Shown one piece after another: positions 35,881-47,815 of a stretch of 64,000 bases of DNA (the stretch's first letter is position 1; each line of letters begins with the position of its first letter). The DNA is from Centropus unirufus (Eukaryota; Chordata; Aves; Cuculiformes; Centropidae). The position numbers were made by a program, and so were the translations under genes. Under the pieces are notes generated by a model. That model saw nothing but the letters and a program-made list of their open reading frames with translations, ran no database searches and was not told the DNA's origin. The DNA lies in NCBI GenBank assembly GCA_013397695.1, contig VYZI01000529.1:186001-250000 (forward strand), read 5' to 3'.

Positions 35881-38800
35881 CTGCAAGTGGACTTATATGC
35901 AAGTGACTCAATGCATATAAAGCATTCAAAGCCCTCCTTGATTCTTTACAGCTCTTAAGGAATTGTTTTAGTTTTCTGCTTTTCACCTTTCATCAAGGTT
36001 ATTTTAGAAAAGATTATGCAAAGGCAAGTAGACCCATTTCTGCAGAATAATCTTTATTAAGGTCATGGCCTTTCTTCCACCTTCTGAAACCTTAGAAGAG
36101 CCATAGGCTTTATATCCCCTCCAGACGCTAAGGGGTCCACTTACAAGCGGTGAAGTGGGAGGTGCACACACAAACCTTCCTAACAAATAATGGGATTTAT
36201 TTTTTGACTTGACCCTTTTGAGCGTTACATTGAAAACATACCCAAGAACATGTATCTGAAAAGTCACCACTCTCTAGGATAGAGAATTTATGGGCACTCA
36301 GGGTTTGGGCTTTGCTTTACCTTATCTGCACGGCTGGAAGGAAAGCAAAAGATAATTAACTCTTCCATGTTTATTTTCCTTGTGTTTATCTTCCTTGGAG
36401 CAACCGCTGCCTAAGCTGACCATGGCAGTTTGTTGTTTTGCTGGAGCTGACTCACATCTGTAGTAGAAAGGACGCACGCTAGCCATCGCCGCGCTGCGGT
36501 GGGAGGAACGGATTTCCCAGCCCTGCGGCTTGCTCATAACATCTCGGCACCCCGTGCTGTTCGCACTGACGCTTCATCCCATCCACTGCTTTTACAGCAG
36601 CTTTTTACAGCAATCTGGGATGTGCTGTTTGGAGAGATTGTTTCTCTGTGTCCTATCAAGGTTCAGAAACCTGAATTTCAGCTTTAAACCATGAATGTCC
36701 TGCATGAGGGAGTTTCTAACACAAAGAAAGGTCAACAGAGAAGAGAGAGTAAGGGCTGGGGAAGAGACTCGAGAGGGAGCGTTCCTTGGCGTAAGGGGCA
36801 CGTGAAAGATGTTCAAACAGGGCTGTGGTGATAGTGGGTGGGAAACCATCAAGACAGGCTGAAAATGAAGTATGGGCCACAAAGCTTAATGCTGAGAATT
36901 GAAAGAGCTTTTCCTGTCATAGGAGTCACTGACATGAGGAGCAGCCACAACACAACAACTTGAACTTCCCCTGGCACATCTACTGGCCAGACCTGCCTGA
37001 ACTCAAATGGGTTGATAAGAATCCTTCCCTCTGGGGAGTCCAGGAAGTCCGTGCCAGGATTCGTAGTGCTCTATGATCTTGTCAGTCAAACCCAGGCACT
37101 TGGCGAGTCTTATGGAGAGGAATTCTGTGAGCTCGGCACGGACCAGGCTCGCACTGAAGGTGGGAGGCGTCTCACGTACTGGGGACAGGAGCTCTCGAAA
37201 GGCCGCTGAGTCCTAGTCTGAGCCTTTCTGGAAGCGCTTTCAGACTATCTGTGCCCCAAGAGGTTTGGAAACAGGAAAGACGTGGTGTGGGGCCAGAAGC
37301 AATTTTAGGAAACAAAAAAGCAATTAGATAGAATAAGTAATATAATTCTATAATGGGATACAGTTTGAGGTAATTTTGGCAGGTCAGTGTTTCACTGGGC
37401 ACGTCAGATATGAAGTTGCTAATATCACAGTATAATTCTTCAGTCTAAATACCAGTGTCAACTCAAAATATATCAGGGAAAATAAATTATATTACTCCAT
37501 AAGAAATGAGGGGGAGGAGGACATTGTCGTTGTTTTTACACTGTTAAAAAAAAATCGCATTTACTTTTAGATGTAGCTGTAGACAAGGTATTTCTTTAAT
37601 AGCGCATTGCTACTGATCCACAGCCTCCAGAAGGTATTGTCCATCTAATGCACGATTCATTCAGATGAATTACTTATCCAATCCTGGGATCTGTAGTAGA
37701 AAAGTAAGCAATTAACCTTTCCTAATAAAAGCCAGAAGTAGGCCGTAAGGACGTTCAAATTAAGCAGGTAGCTGGTGTCGTTTCCAGAGCAAGTTTTAAC
37801 ACCAGCAGGTGGTGCTAAAATGTCCATTAAAGGGGAAAAAACCCAAACAACATAAACATCTCAAATTTCCTTAAAATCATAAACTGTCAGGGAAGATAAA
37901 TGGAGATATTTTAGCTAATGGCTGTGGAAAGTTGAATCTAGGGTGGTGTTTGTCCCCTTTTTACCTAGCGTAGCATAACACATATGAAGATGTATGCAGA
38001 CCTCATTTTCTACGTTGCTTTCAAGGCAGAGCAATTTTCCCCGAGTGAGGTCTTTGCCTTAAATAAGGTGACATAAATATTTCAGGAACTTTCATTCAGA
38101 TTCAAACTGATAAGTAAAAACTTTGTTGTTGTAATTTTGCAGATTAATTTCAAGAAAAAATTAAGATTTTTAGTCTCATTTTCACCCTGAATTAAGTACT
38201 GGAAAAAACTTGAAACAATTGTAATTCTAAGGATATTGCTGTATAATTTGGTTCATTCCTAAAGGAAAGCCATGCTATATTTTTTGTACAGAAGGGAGGT
38301 AGATCACAGGCAGTAAGTGATCTCAGAACCAGCCTGAATGAGTTTCTTCCCTAAATATCCAATAGTTTAGGTAGTCCCCACTTTTATTTGGTTCACTGTT
38401 CGAGTCTCTTCCCCTAGGAGGGGAATAACCATGCCATTTATGAACTAATTGTCTGACATGCGTGGATTAATACTGATGGTGATTTGGGGTCAGAGCTGGG
38501 CCTGTTTATTTAAGCAGCATGAAGAAATTATCCTGAAATTTCTGAGCACTAATGCTACAGTAGAGTCCTGCATTAATAGACAGACATTCAAAATGCTATA
38601 TTGTAGATGAAGATATGGAATATTTTGGTGTTAAGGACTCTGCAACAAACCAGGCTTAGGTTTAAAAGAACCTGGTTTCATAAATAGTGACTGTTTTACG
38701 TCACATCAGAGGAAAAGTCAGTACTGTGGGTCTGGTGAATCTGTGAAGCCAATCCCACAACGTGAGACCATCAGTTCTAAGGGTCTCAAAGTTATTCCTC

Positions 38801-39269
38801 GCAAGATAATTAATGTAAAATGACTCCTAGTGGAATAAATTTATCCAAGACTGGTGAGTCACATCCTGATGTCTCTTACAGGTATTTGTATTCTTGCCTG
38901 AATAAGAGCTGAGCAACACCTTCAGGTTTTATCTGAAAATAATGTAACACAGCTTCCAAATGGGCATTAATTGTGCAACTGCTTGGGACTGCACACATGC
39001 ACCTCCCCGCTGCCCTCTGGATAAATGCTCCTCTACAAGAGCCAGCCAAGTCCCTGAGTAATGCAAGGTGCAGGTATATATGACACATTATTATAATACA
39101 ATGTTTAATTATTTTTTGGCAGTGATGGTGTATAATTATTTCCTGACCTATCAAATTGCTCACTGAATTACTGTGAAATTCAGATCCTAAGAAGCGCTGT
39201 CATTTTGATAATTAGAGGCTCTGTCTGATGAGAACGTGTGCTTGTTAAGTTGTAATTTGCTTAAAAAAT

Positions 39270-39340
39270 AATTAAAGACAGAGGTTATTTAGGAAGGAAG
39301 TCTTAAGACCAAGATTATATTCAAAGGAAATTAAAGACAG
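39270..39340 (+). repeat. Duplicated 12-mer AATTAAAGACAG
   Basis: Identical 12-mers at 39270-39281 and 39329-39340, 59 bp apart, both followed by a purine-rich GAG or GAAG. The intervening sequence is not repeated, so this is not a simple tandem duplication; two copies of one binding site would also explain it. Confidence 0.75.
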
Positions 39341-40029
39341 GAAGCCCCAGGGCATTTCGGTCCTGCTATGCGGCTCCTATTAAGGAAAATAAAGTCTTAC
39401 AAGCGGTGCAAATAGCGATGTCTGCCATAAGGCTGCCCAGCACTTTGTATTATAAGATCCTGTTTTCTAGTGCTTATAACTTTGCCAAGCTTAAACCATT
39501 GAGGCCAAAACTTTTCATGGTCTCTGCCGTAGGCAAATATTTGTGAAAGTTTACTTTAAAGCACTCAGCCATTTCTCCAGCTGGGGTAGGGGGCAAAGCT
39601 ATTGGTTGGTCTGTGCTTACAGGGACGTGTGTGGGTATGGGTGTCGATGTGCCCCTCTGTGTATAAATCACTTCTTCTTGAGATAAAAGAGCGCTTCTTT
39701 CGTCTGCAGTGAGGACTTGCCATTTGGCCCTTTTTCTGTTTGTTTTTTATATCTGGAAAATGACAGTTTTAACACACTCAGGGAAGAGTCTCTTGAATTT
39801 GCCAGCTATGCTTTTGGGAGGTGCCCCCAGAGAGTTCCGACATGGAAAGGGAAGACGTGCAGACCACTTGGCAGATAAACTGAGCATGGGCTGAGAAGAC
39901 GTAGCCAGCAACCGGATCCTCCTGGTTGTGCGTAGTAATCCTGGGCAGAAGGTTAGAAGGAAGGAAAAACTCCCCGAAGCTCTCTGTGCTCCTCTTGTGC
40001 ACCAAGGCAGCAGAGGAGTCTGCTTTCTT

Positions 40030-40170
40030 GTACTGCAAAAGAAGAAAAACAGTGGGTGGGGGAAAGAACGGGAGGAAAATAGGACTGAAGTAGGAGATCA
40101 AAAAAAAAAGAAACTTAGGAAGGCAAGGACATAGAAACAGTGAAAAAAATTAGGAATAAAAAAATTGGAA
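40030..40170 (+). other. Purine-rich stretch
   Basis: From about 40030 the plus strand is dominated by A and G, with several A runs including one of ten As near 40100 and AAAAAAATT near 40143. It precedes the oppositely biased pyrimidine stretch that begins about 330 bp further on. No gene is seen. Confidence 0.6.
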
Positions 40171-40502
40171 AAGGTGCTCTGGAGAAGGCACAGAGAAATG
40201 GGGACTGAAGTGTTTTTGGAACCACTGCGTCTCTGCACTTGGAGCCCAAAGGCATGGCTTGTTTCTCCATGTCTTTCCAGCAGAGAATATTGGCATATTG
40301 TGTGTCTTGGGTAGGCTGAGAACCTGCTGCAGCAGAATTCTACCCGATCTCTTTTTATTTTCAGTGTTGAGCATTTTAAAGGCTTTAGTCAAGTCAGTAA
40401 ATAATCTCTTCCCTCTACAAACTGTTAAAATAATGTTTACAATGTGAAGTCAAGGGTCTTCTGATGGTTAATTTAGAATGTAAACATTAAGCTAATGGCT
40501 TG

Positions 40503-41130
40503 TGCGGTTTCACTGTTCCCTTCCTACACACACTGCCCACTCACCTGCCCCTCTCACCCCCGGCATCCCATGCTCCCATCCTCATCGCTGCCCTCTTCAG
40601 TGGGAGCCTTTGCTGCTCTCCTCTCTTTGCATGCCCTTATTCCCTACGCTCCTTTTTCATTGCTCATTTTAGACTATCTCCCCCAAATTCTAGGTCCCGC
40701 ATTTGCACTTTCTTTCACATCTGTCTTTTCCTCTCCCTCCTGTCACAGTGTTCTCCTGTTGCCAAAGGCCATGTCTTCATTTCTTTTTCCGCGTGGCCTT
40801 CTCCTCTCCAGACTTGCCCAGGCTGCCTGCAGGTAAATCTTCCTTCCTCTTCCTCTTCCCACGGAGCAGGCGGCAAACCTGCCCTTTACACAAACCCCTA
40901 CGCTCCCATGCACAGGCTTTTCTCAGCTCCTTTCTGTCTGTGTTTTACTAACGCAATGTCCTCCTCTCTGGCTGGGCTTTCTGGAATGTCATCCTCGCAA
41001 AGCCCATTCAAACTCTGCTACTTTGATAATTCTCCTGTTCCACGTGTTCTGCTGCCTTGCTCTTCTCCCTTCCACCTCCACCTTGTTCCATGTCCCAGCT
41101 GGCACTGGGCACCGTTTCCAGCTGTCATCA
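40503..41130 (+). other. Pyrimidine-biased stretch with open frames
   Basis: About 630 bp in which roughly 70% of plus-strand bases are C or T by eye. Because all stop codons need purines, three overlapping frames stay open here: 113 codons from an ATG at 40495, 229 from a TTG at 40500, and 82 at 40703. Their products are rich in Ser, Pro, Leu, Phe and Cys, exactly what such composition gives. I therefore read it as a composition effect, not a gene. Its origin (old retroposed sequence, intronic polypyrimidine DNA or other) is unknown. Confidence 0.7.
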
Positions 41131-43195
41131 CTTTCAAGCAATGCACGATTTTCCCCCATGGCAGTCTACGCCTGCAGTCATTTCCATGATTTCTCTTGAT
41201 TTGAGAGGTGTCTAAGAAAGCCTACAAAGCTAAAAAAAATTATTATTCAAAACTTTTCTTACAACTAGATTGTATCAAAATGTTTACTGAGCAGTGCTGC
41301 TTTGCCTTTCCACTCATACTACCCCAACTCTCACCCTTTCCCCCCTTTATTCCTCTTTTTCCTGAAATGATTCCAGCTTATAAGGTATGCCCTGCGTTTC
41401 TAACAATTCATGTTCAATACCTTGCACAATTGGTCTTTCTTCAGTCCTTAACTGACCTCAGGCAGCATCACAATATACATAAAATTAAAATAATGTATGA
41501 AACCTTGAAAGAAACAATAATTTAGATATTTGCATTTTAAAAAATGAGCCTTAAAGGAGCCATTCTGTTTCATCACAGTGGGACTATCAAAGCAGCAGTG
41601 CACATTCATTTCTATGTAATTAGGAGAACATATCCTATGTTATTGTTGATGATTGGAATTTTTTTTTTTAGATTTTTTCTTTAATCTCACATTGTATGTT
41701 GTCTTTGCAACAACACTTTTTGCTATGGTAACAACATTTTTTTTTAAATTGAAATCCAGAGGATGAGTGTGTAATGCTGCATCGATTGTATTACTCCTGG
41801 GATAAATTAGCTTTAGGAAGATCTTTTTTGGCCCAACTTTCAAAGAGGAAACAAAGTGTAAAAAGTGTGCATTGACTGAAAAAGGGATTGATTTTTAACT
41901 TTTTGTATTATTATATGCTATTGTCTTTTTGTAACAGTCTTTGGTTTGAATACATCGGCTATTTTTTCATAAAAGACAGAGTGGGGAATGTTATTTTGCT
42001 CACATTATTTTATTCTCTTCAATTTGCACTTCAGAAAGTAAATGGTTTCTATCTTGAGTCATACGAGCCACAGCTGGATCTTCCTGTATGCCCTCCCATT
42101 CTTCCAGCTGAGGATCCACATCAGCTGTGGCTTTATGCAGAAGCACAATGTGGGATCAAGACTGTAATTTAGCATCTCATTCAGCTGATATGAATATGTA
42201 ATTATAATTAGGAGCTCCTAGGTCCAACAGCACATGGATGAGCCTGGAATTCAAGCTGCATTTGGGTGTATTCTAAGTCTAAACTCTCCAGTGGGTACTA
42301 AACTTGCAAGCCAAGAAAAGCCAGAGGCGAGAACTTTGGAGGTTCGGTAGGACTTCCCTGGAGGTCCTTCTCCGAGTGAATCACCGAATCACCGAAATGC
42401 CCGCAGCTGAATTACCAGTTCAGGCTCAACTACAGATAGAGAAAGGAGAAAACTACAGGCAAATTCGGCAACCGAGTTGTCTACTTGGGGTGCCTGGGAC
42501 TTGATAGACTTTTTCTAAAAGCAGCACGACCGTCAGTGATAAGTGCAAGCGTCTAACTGGTCCCAGTTCTATTGTGGGTTAAGGACCTGTTAAGATGTTC
42601 CAAGCATTGTTTTTTTCTGCCTAAAGTAAATGGCAGACCCTGTTTACCCATAAAAAAAAAAGACAAGAGGGTCTAGGGCTGCCCATCTTGACATCAGCCT
42701 TACAACCTGTTTTTTCCAGAGGGAGGATCTTGTATTTCCTAAGTAGGCTCAGCTTTCTGGTAATTTGGAACAGAAAGGGACTATTAAATATTGCTACTCT
42801 TAAAGGTTTTTTTCATTCTTTCTTTTTGTGGCTTTGTAACTGTTGTGACCTTCTAATACAGGTAAGGATTCCCCCTTTGTTAATGATGAGGGGTTTATAA
42901 ATTAAATTAAGGATATTCTTTACCCTTATCTCTGAGCTAGGAGTTACTGGGCTCTTTTGTTCCTATTCTACCTTTTGGACGCCATTTGATTTCACTTCAT
43001 ATCAATTCAAATAACACAGAAATAGGCTAAAAGGGTTGCCTTTCACTCAGACAAAACTCTATGGATATCGGTGGATTCAGAGTTCACTCACAAAAGTGCA
43101 GCTGTGGTACAGCAATATTTTTTTAGAATATGCCTTTAGTTTTAGCCTGGTTGCCAGAGGTGTAAGAGCAGGGGCTCACTGCTGGAGTGCAGATG
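41131..43195. other. Non-coding DNA with enhancer-like core
   Basis: No gene recognised. Apart from the E-box cluster at 42071-42210 it holds several T runs near 41660-41740 and an A10 run near 42652. Confidence 0.6.
42071..42210. promoter_or_regulatory. E-box and homeodomain site cluster
   Basis: Four CAGCTG E-boxes, at 42071-42076, 42105-42110, 42122-42127 and 42182-42187, then TAATTATAATTA at 42199-42210. The second and third E-boxes form a perfect 7-bp inverted repeat (CAGCTGA, 9-bp spacer, TCAGCTG). CAGCTG is the preferred site of myogenic and proneural bHLH dimers, and TAAT motifs bind homeodomain proteins. Such density in about 140 bp of non-repetitive DNA is what a tissue-specific enhancer core looks like. 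Function is inferred. Confidence 0.35.
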
Positions 43196-43350
43196 AATCA
43201 TGGAATCATGGAATGTCCTGAGTTGGGAGGGACCCCCAAGTATCATCGAGTCCAGCTCCTGGCCCTGCACGGGACAACCCCAGCGTTCACCCCGTGTGTC
43301 TGAGGGCCTTGGCCAAGCTCTGCTGGAATATTGTCAGGCTGGGAGCTGGG
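43196..43350 (-). mobile_element. CR1 LINE 3' fragment, F-like
   Basis: It begins on the plus strand with two inverted tail units (AATCATGGAATCATGG), then TCCTGAGTTGGGAGGGACCC, a block near ATCATCGAGTCCAGCTCCTG, CCTGCACGGGACAACCCCAG, and a final GGCCAAGCTCTGCTGGAATA. This is the CR1-F type of 3' end in antisense. The 5' edge is approximate. Confidence 0.92.
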
Positions 43351-46300
43351 TTCCACTGCGTCTGCTCTGCTTCACGTGAAAATGTGAGAAAGCCTCTTAT
43401 GTGTCTGGCAGAGATTAAAAAGCTAGAAAATTTGTGAAGACCTTAGCAGTCCTTCAGGATGAAAGTGCCACCTAAGTGTAATGTGTTGTTTTGATATAAA
43501 GGGTGAAGAAAAAGTAATTTCATTGTGATTATAAAAATACCTCCTGGATCTATTGAATTCCCCAACATTTCCAAACTGAAAAATTTAAAGGGCAACTGCA
43601 TAAGATTCTCTGAGTCAAAAGGTATTCTAAACTTATTTTCAACTTGCTTCTCTGCAGTTTTTATTTTTTTTAAAGCCAGTCATTTGGCCGCTGTTTGATG
43701 GACTGAATCTGAAATTGTGCAAGGGGCTACAATTGAGCCGAAACCCTGTGTAAGGCTCTGCTCTTTGGCAAGTTTGCAATGGCAAAAATACAAAAGTTTA
43801 AGGACTAACCAGAACTGATTTTTATTTATTATTATATTTGAGGGTAGGGATTTTTCAAATTTTGAATTTTATTATTTATTTTGCAAATTTGCTGCAATGC
43901 CAGTAAGGATAATGTCTAAAAGTTAAAATGGAATATTTTGCTTCTCTCAGAACTTGTCTCAGAAGTCAAATAACTTTGACTTCTATGTGGTATAAGAAAT
44001 GGACATTTTAGACGTGCTCATGATTTTTCAGCCTGCTTGTCACATGGGAGCAGTGTCAACTTTGCTTTCTGAGCTTCCTTTTTGGGCTTTGTTCCTATAT
44101 AAGCAGGGTCCCCCTCAACCAGCTTTCCTTTCGGTGTGCCTTTTTTATTTGCAGACAATCCAGAATTTCCAGATTTAATGTTTTTTTTCATAATAGTGTC
44201 TAAGTCACATCTGTATTCCTGAGCAAACTTTTGTTTTCATTGAGAAGTCAAATTCTGCTGAGTGATTGTGACATCTATTCTCTCCCTGTTGCAGACCATT
44301 ATGGAGGAATGAAGGGAACAACATCCTAAAAGTGGAGAAAGTGGCAAATTGGAAGAAATATCCTGGCTCATCATTTATTATTTATGCTGTATTTGTTTTG
44401 ATTCTATCTTGCAAATCTAGCAGGTTTAGAGTAAAAATCCACCATGCATGCGCTTTTTTTGTAAAGTCAAAATTTACTAGAACTGGTAAAATGAGAGACT
44501 TGGGTGTTCTTTCCTAAGGAACATTATGACATACAAGAATAGCTTGCCCATTGTCAGTGAGATTCACGCAGGTTTGAAGTGGATGGCTTGATGATTGCTT
44601 CTTACTGAAGTCAGGATCTAGAACTTCCCTCTTCCAAAGACCATGCTTCAGTTTCCACGACTGTAGGTTGGCCTTTTCGGGAAGGGTCTGCCTTCACATA
44701 AATGTCAGCGCTTGATCTTTGCAGGGGCAAGAAATCAGTTCTGGTTTGGGGTAGGCTTGGGGGCCATAAGGCAAACTTTGGGTGAAAGTGCAGCTAATCA
44801 TCTTACCATGGCTGGGGTGACTCGCTCAGGTTTTCTTGGAGTTTCAGGGCCCAGAAGAAGAAGAAAGATATGCTGACCAAACAAATGAGCTTATTTTATG
44901 AATTATTGATCAGTATGTAAGCTGAGCTGAAGCAACTTCACTGAAAATAGCACCCTTCAATCCACACTGTAATGTTAAAACAGGCGGGGTGGAATTGTAG
45001 CAGCATTTGATGTGAATCCCAGGTAGGGCTTGGAGGACAAGTGACGCCTCACAGATTCAGAGATAGCCTTTCTGCTGGAGCCTCTTTGATCTGGCAGACA
45101 TGGTGAGCGACAGCTTCCTCGAATGAGACTTATCTACCTGTGGGGAAGCGACTGTTAAAGGAAAAATCTTTCATATCCAGTTGAAGAAAGGAATTTCACA
45201 AATGCAAAAAGGTACGTGTAAATGAGTGTGTGCTAATGGGAACTGTCATCAAGGGAATCTTGTGTGAGCAGTTCCCAAATGGTTACAAGATATTGTGGAT
45301 AACCATTTTGAAAGAACAATCTTCAATGTCATATATGGGACAGTGAATACTTTAGAGATACATGGCTAATCTGTGGGGCAGAAAACTTGTATCTCTTTGA
45401 AATGGTCTCCAGACGCCATATTAAAATATGTCGAGGCATATAATGCAACAACTCTAAGGTAATGCTGGATTAAAGAACTACCACTTAATTCATAGTGAAA
45501 GAAAAAAATAGAGGAATTTGGTGGTCCACTGAGACTTATGCTGGTCTTTCACCTCTAGTAAGGCCTGGCTTCCTTTTGCTTATTCCTTTAGAAAGGAAGC
45601 CATTTCAGATCCTGTGTGAATACTCACGAACCCTCTGCTGGGTGTCTGAAATGCACGTTACTGCTAATAATAAGAACAAAGGAGAATAAAGGCCAATTGA
45701 TACACAGTGGAGGGGCCAGGTGGGACAAGGCCTTTGAAAATGTGCTGAAGGGTGTGAGTTCAGTTGTTTCAGCTCTGCAGCTCCTACTCCTTCGAGGAGT
45801 AAAGGGAGTGACACTTCCAGTGGGGCTCTGTGATGTGTTTGCAGACCATCCGCGATGTCAATGGGCGCAGGTACCGAAGGCTGGGAATGGGATCTGTATT
45901 GCGTCACTTTCCCAGTCGACCAAGGGGAGTCGTGTGATTCGATTAAGTCCGTACAGTTCTTTGAGAACGTGCTTCAGGCTCAGACCGTGGCTTCCGAGCG
46001 CAGCTGCCCAGGAGGAGGAGGATGCACGGCCCAGCAGCACCGGGGGCGCGGGGGCCGTGGGATGCGCTGCCGGCTTTGGCCGGTGCTGCGTGAAGCCTTG
46101 GGTCAAACTCCCCTTGGTGCGCGGGGCTCGCTTGCTCCCGTTCGCAATAAAAGGAGCCATCCTGCACCAGCAAGAAATTGTAAAGGGAAAACTGTGCTTT
46201 GAACAACACTGGCCAGACCTAGGAATTGAAAAAATTGTGCTGTTTGGAGTTTGAGGACAGGGCTGAGGGCGTCTGTAACAAGGAAAGGATTCTGTTCCTG

Positions 46301-47563
46301 ACTTTGGAAACACCCATTTTGTACGTTAGGCTTCCAGACACGCACACCCTGTGTATTTGTGCCCTTAGCGAAGCTAAGATGCTTCTTCATTTTAAAGAAA
46401 ATGGATCTCATACATGAGTGTAAATTGTCGATTTCTTATACTTTTGGTGTCTACATATTGCAGTTATTTAGGAAAATGGGGCAAATTATAAGTACTTGGC
46501 AGCTCAAATTAATTTATCCTTGCTGTTCTATTTTCTCTATCCTCATTTTATTTAATTATAAGATTTTTTAAAATTGTTCTGTAATTACATAACTCCCTGT
46601 TACACAGAGGGATGTTGAGAGACGTGTGATTATTAAAACCCAGACTGCTGTATGCTGGCATGTATGGCTTTTTCTCTCAGCACTCGCATGAATAGATGAC
46701 AAATTTTCTCAAGCTAAAATGGAGCTGAAAGGTTTCTGGTAAAAAGCAATTTGCATTTTTGGATAACAAACAGCAAAAAAAAGCAGATACAATTTTCCAA
46801 CACCTGCTCTGGTTTTTAACTTCTTCCACTGAGTCTCTGTATGGTTCAGAATTGATTTTGTGACTTTGCTGGAATGCCTAAAATTGGCTTCTGACAAAAA
46901 AAATTAAAATTGAATAATTGGATTCTGTCCTTTCTCATTATATCATTTTCTGTTACCTTCAGCATAGAAACCCTAGAAAAGATGTTTCTAACATTTCCTG
47001 AAAAATGTCTTTTAACATAAGCTCTTTCCATCTGCTTTTGGAAAATCAGAATATTTTGTAATGACACAATCATCTTGCTCAGGTCACTTCTATTAAAGTG
47101 TTTTGTGCTGTTAGGGGTGTCAACAGAGAAAGATTTAGGAAAAGTTTGAATTAAAGGTCACCTTTATGTCTAAAAGCTGACAATAGAAAAAAACTAAACA
47201 GAGCTGCTCCTTTGACAATGTTGTCAGAAGTTCCCCCCAGATACCCATTTTTTGGTCAACTTATGATGGAATTACATCATTCACTTTAACCATTGAGTAA
47301 CGGAAGCCCATGATAACTGCCCCATAACTTTGGTTTAATGGATGAACTCTCCAATGGTTTCTCAGAAACCAATACATTTGAAATAAATTTGGACCAGAAT
47401 GCAAGAGGTTGCCATGAGTTAGGGTCTGGTAGAAATAAAACTAATAATCAAGTAATATCATAATTTATATCTGTTAAGATTCTTGAAGCTGAGATAAATT
47501 TTAGGGGAATAACTCATTCTATCATCCTTTTTAAATTTTAGTTTCTATGATAGTTTAAAATTA
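43351..47563. other. Non-coding DNA with small CpG patch
   Basis: No gene recognised. A TATA-like CTATATAAGC at about 44096-44105 is followed 50 bp later by a good splice-acceptor tract ending TTATTTGCAG near 44154, but the sequence after it is soon closed by stops. The CpG patch at 45990-46146 is listed separately. Confidence 0.55.
45990..46146. promoter_or_regulatory. Small CpG-rich patch
   Basis: About 17 CpGs in roughly 155 bp, much denser than its surroundings, but short for a standard CpG island. It lies inside a 212-codon open frame (45616-46254) that opens at a GTG and contains no ATG at all, so the frame is not credible as a protein. An AATAAA follows at about 46146. It could be a minor promoter, an eroded island or a GC-rich relic. 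Confidence 0.3.
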
Positions 47564-47587
47564 GGAAGAAAGGAAGGAAGGAAGGAA
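47564..47587 (+). repeat. GGAA microsatellite
   Basis: An imperfect GGAA tandem, with one GGAAGAAA interruption at the left followed by four regular units. GGAA arrays can bind ETS factors, but this one is short. Confidence 0.9.
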
Positions 47588-47635
47588 CCCGTAGCAAAAA
47601 AGTCCACCAAGCATCTGAACTTAGAAACCAGAAAA

Positions 47636-47815
47636 TCATAGAATCACTGGAAAAGACCTTTGATATCGTCGAGTCCCACCATACCTGTCTGTTACTAAAC
47701 CATATCCCTAAGCACCATGTCTACCCGTCTTTTCAATGCATCCAGGGATGGTGACTCACCATGGCCTTGGGCAGCCTCTGCCAATGTTTGATAACCCTTT
47801 CAGTGAAGAATTTTA
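47636..47815 (-). mobile_element. CR1 LINE 3' fragment
   Basis: Antisense CR1. TCATAGAATCACTGG runs straight into GAAAAGACCTTTGATATC, so the usual GTTGGA is lost. Then come TACTAAACCATATCCCTAAG, CTACCCGTCTTTTCAATG, GGGCAGCCTCTGCCAATG and CCTTTCAGTGAAGAATTTT. Small internal deletions show decay. It is the same subgroup as the copies near 2117 and 15791, and it is truncated within the 3' untranslated region. Confidence 0.95.

Larger units (their letters stand above)
33599..40029. other. Non-coding unique DNA
   Basis: No gene recognised. Noted inside: a TAAT-rich segment at 35785-35880, the duplicated AATTAAAGACAG at 39270-39340, and a slightly GC-richer stretch near 35270-35420 with a few CpGs but no island. 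Open frames are short. Confidence 0.55.

Noticed and set aside
40500..41189. 229-codon open frame, plus strand
   Set aside because: It starts at a TTG in pyrimidine-biased DNA where stops are rare; two other frames are open over the same stretch, so composition explains it.
45616..46254. 212-codon open frame, plus strand
   Set aside because: It begins at a GTG and has no ATG anywhere, its middle is CpG-rich, and the product resembles no family I know. Kept only as a lead for a protein search.
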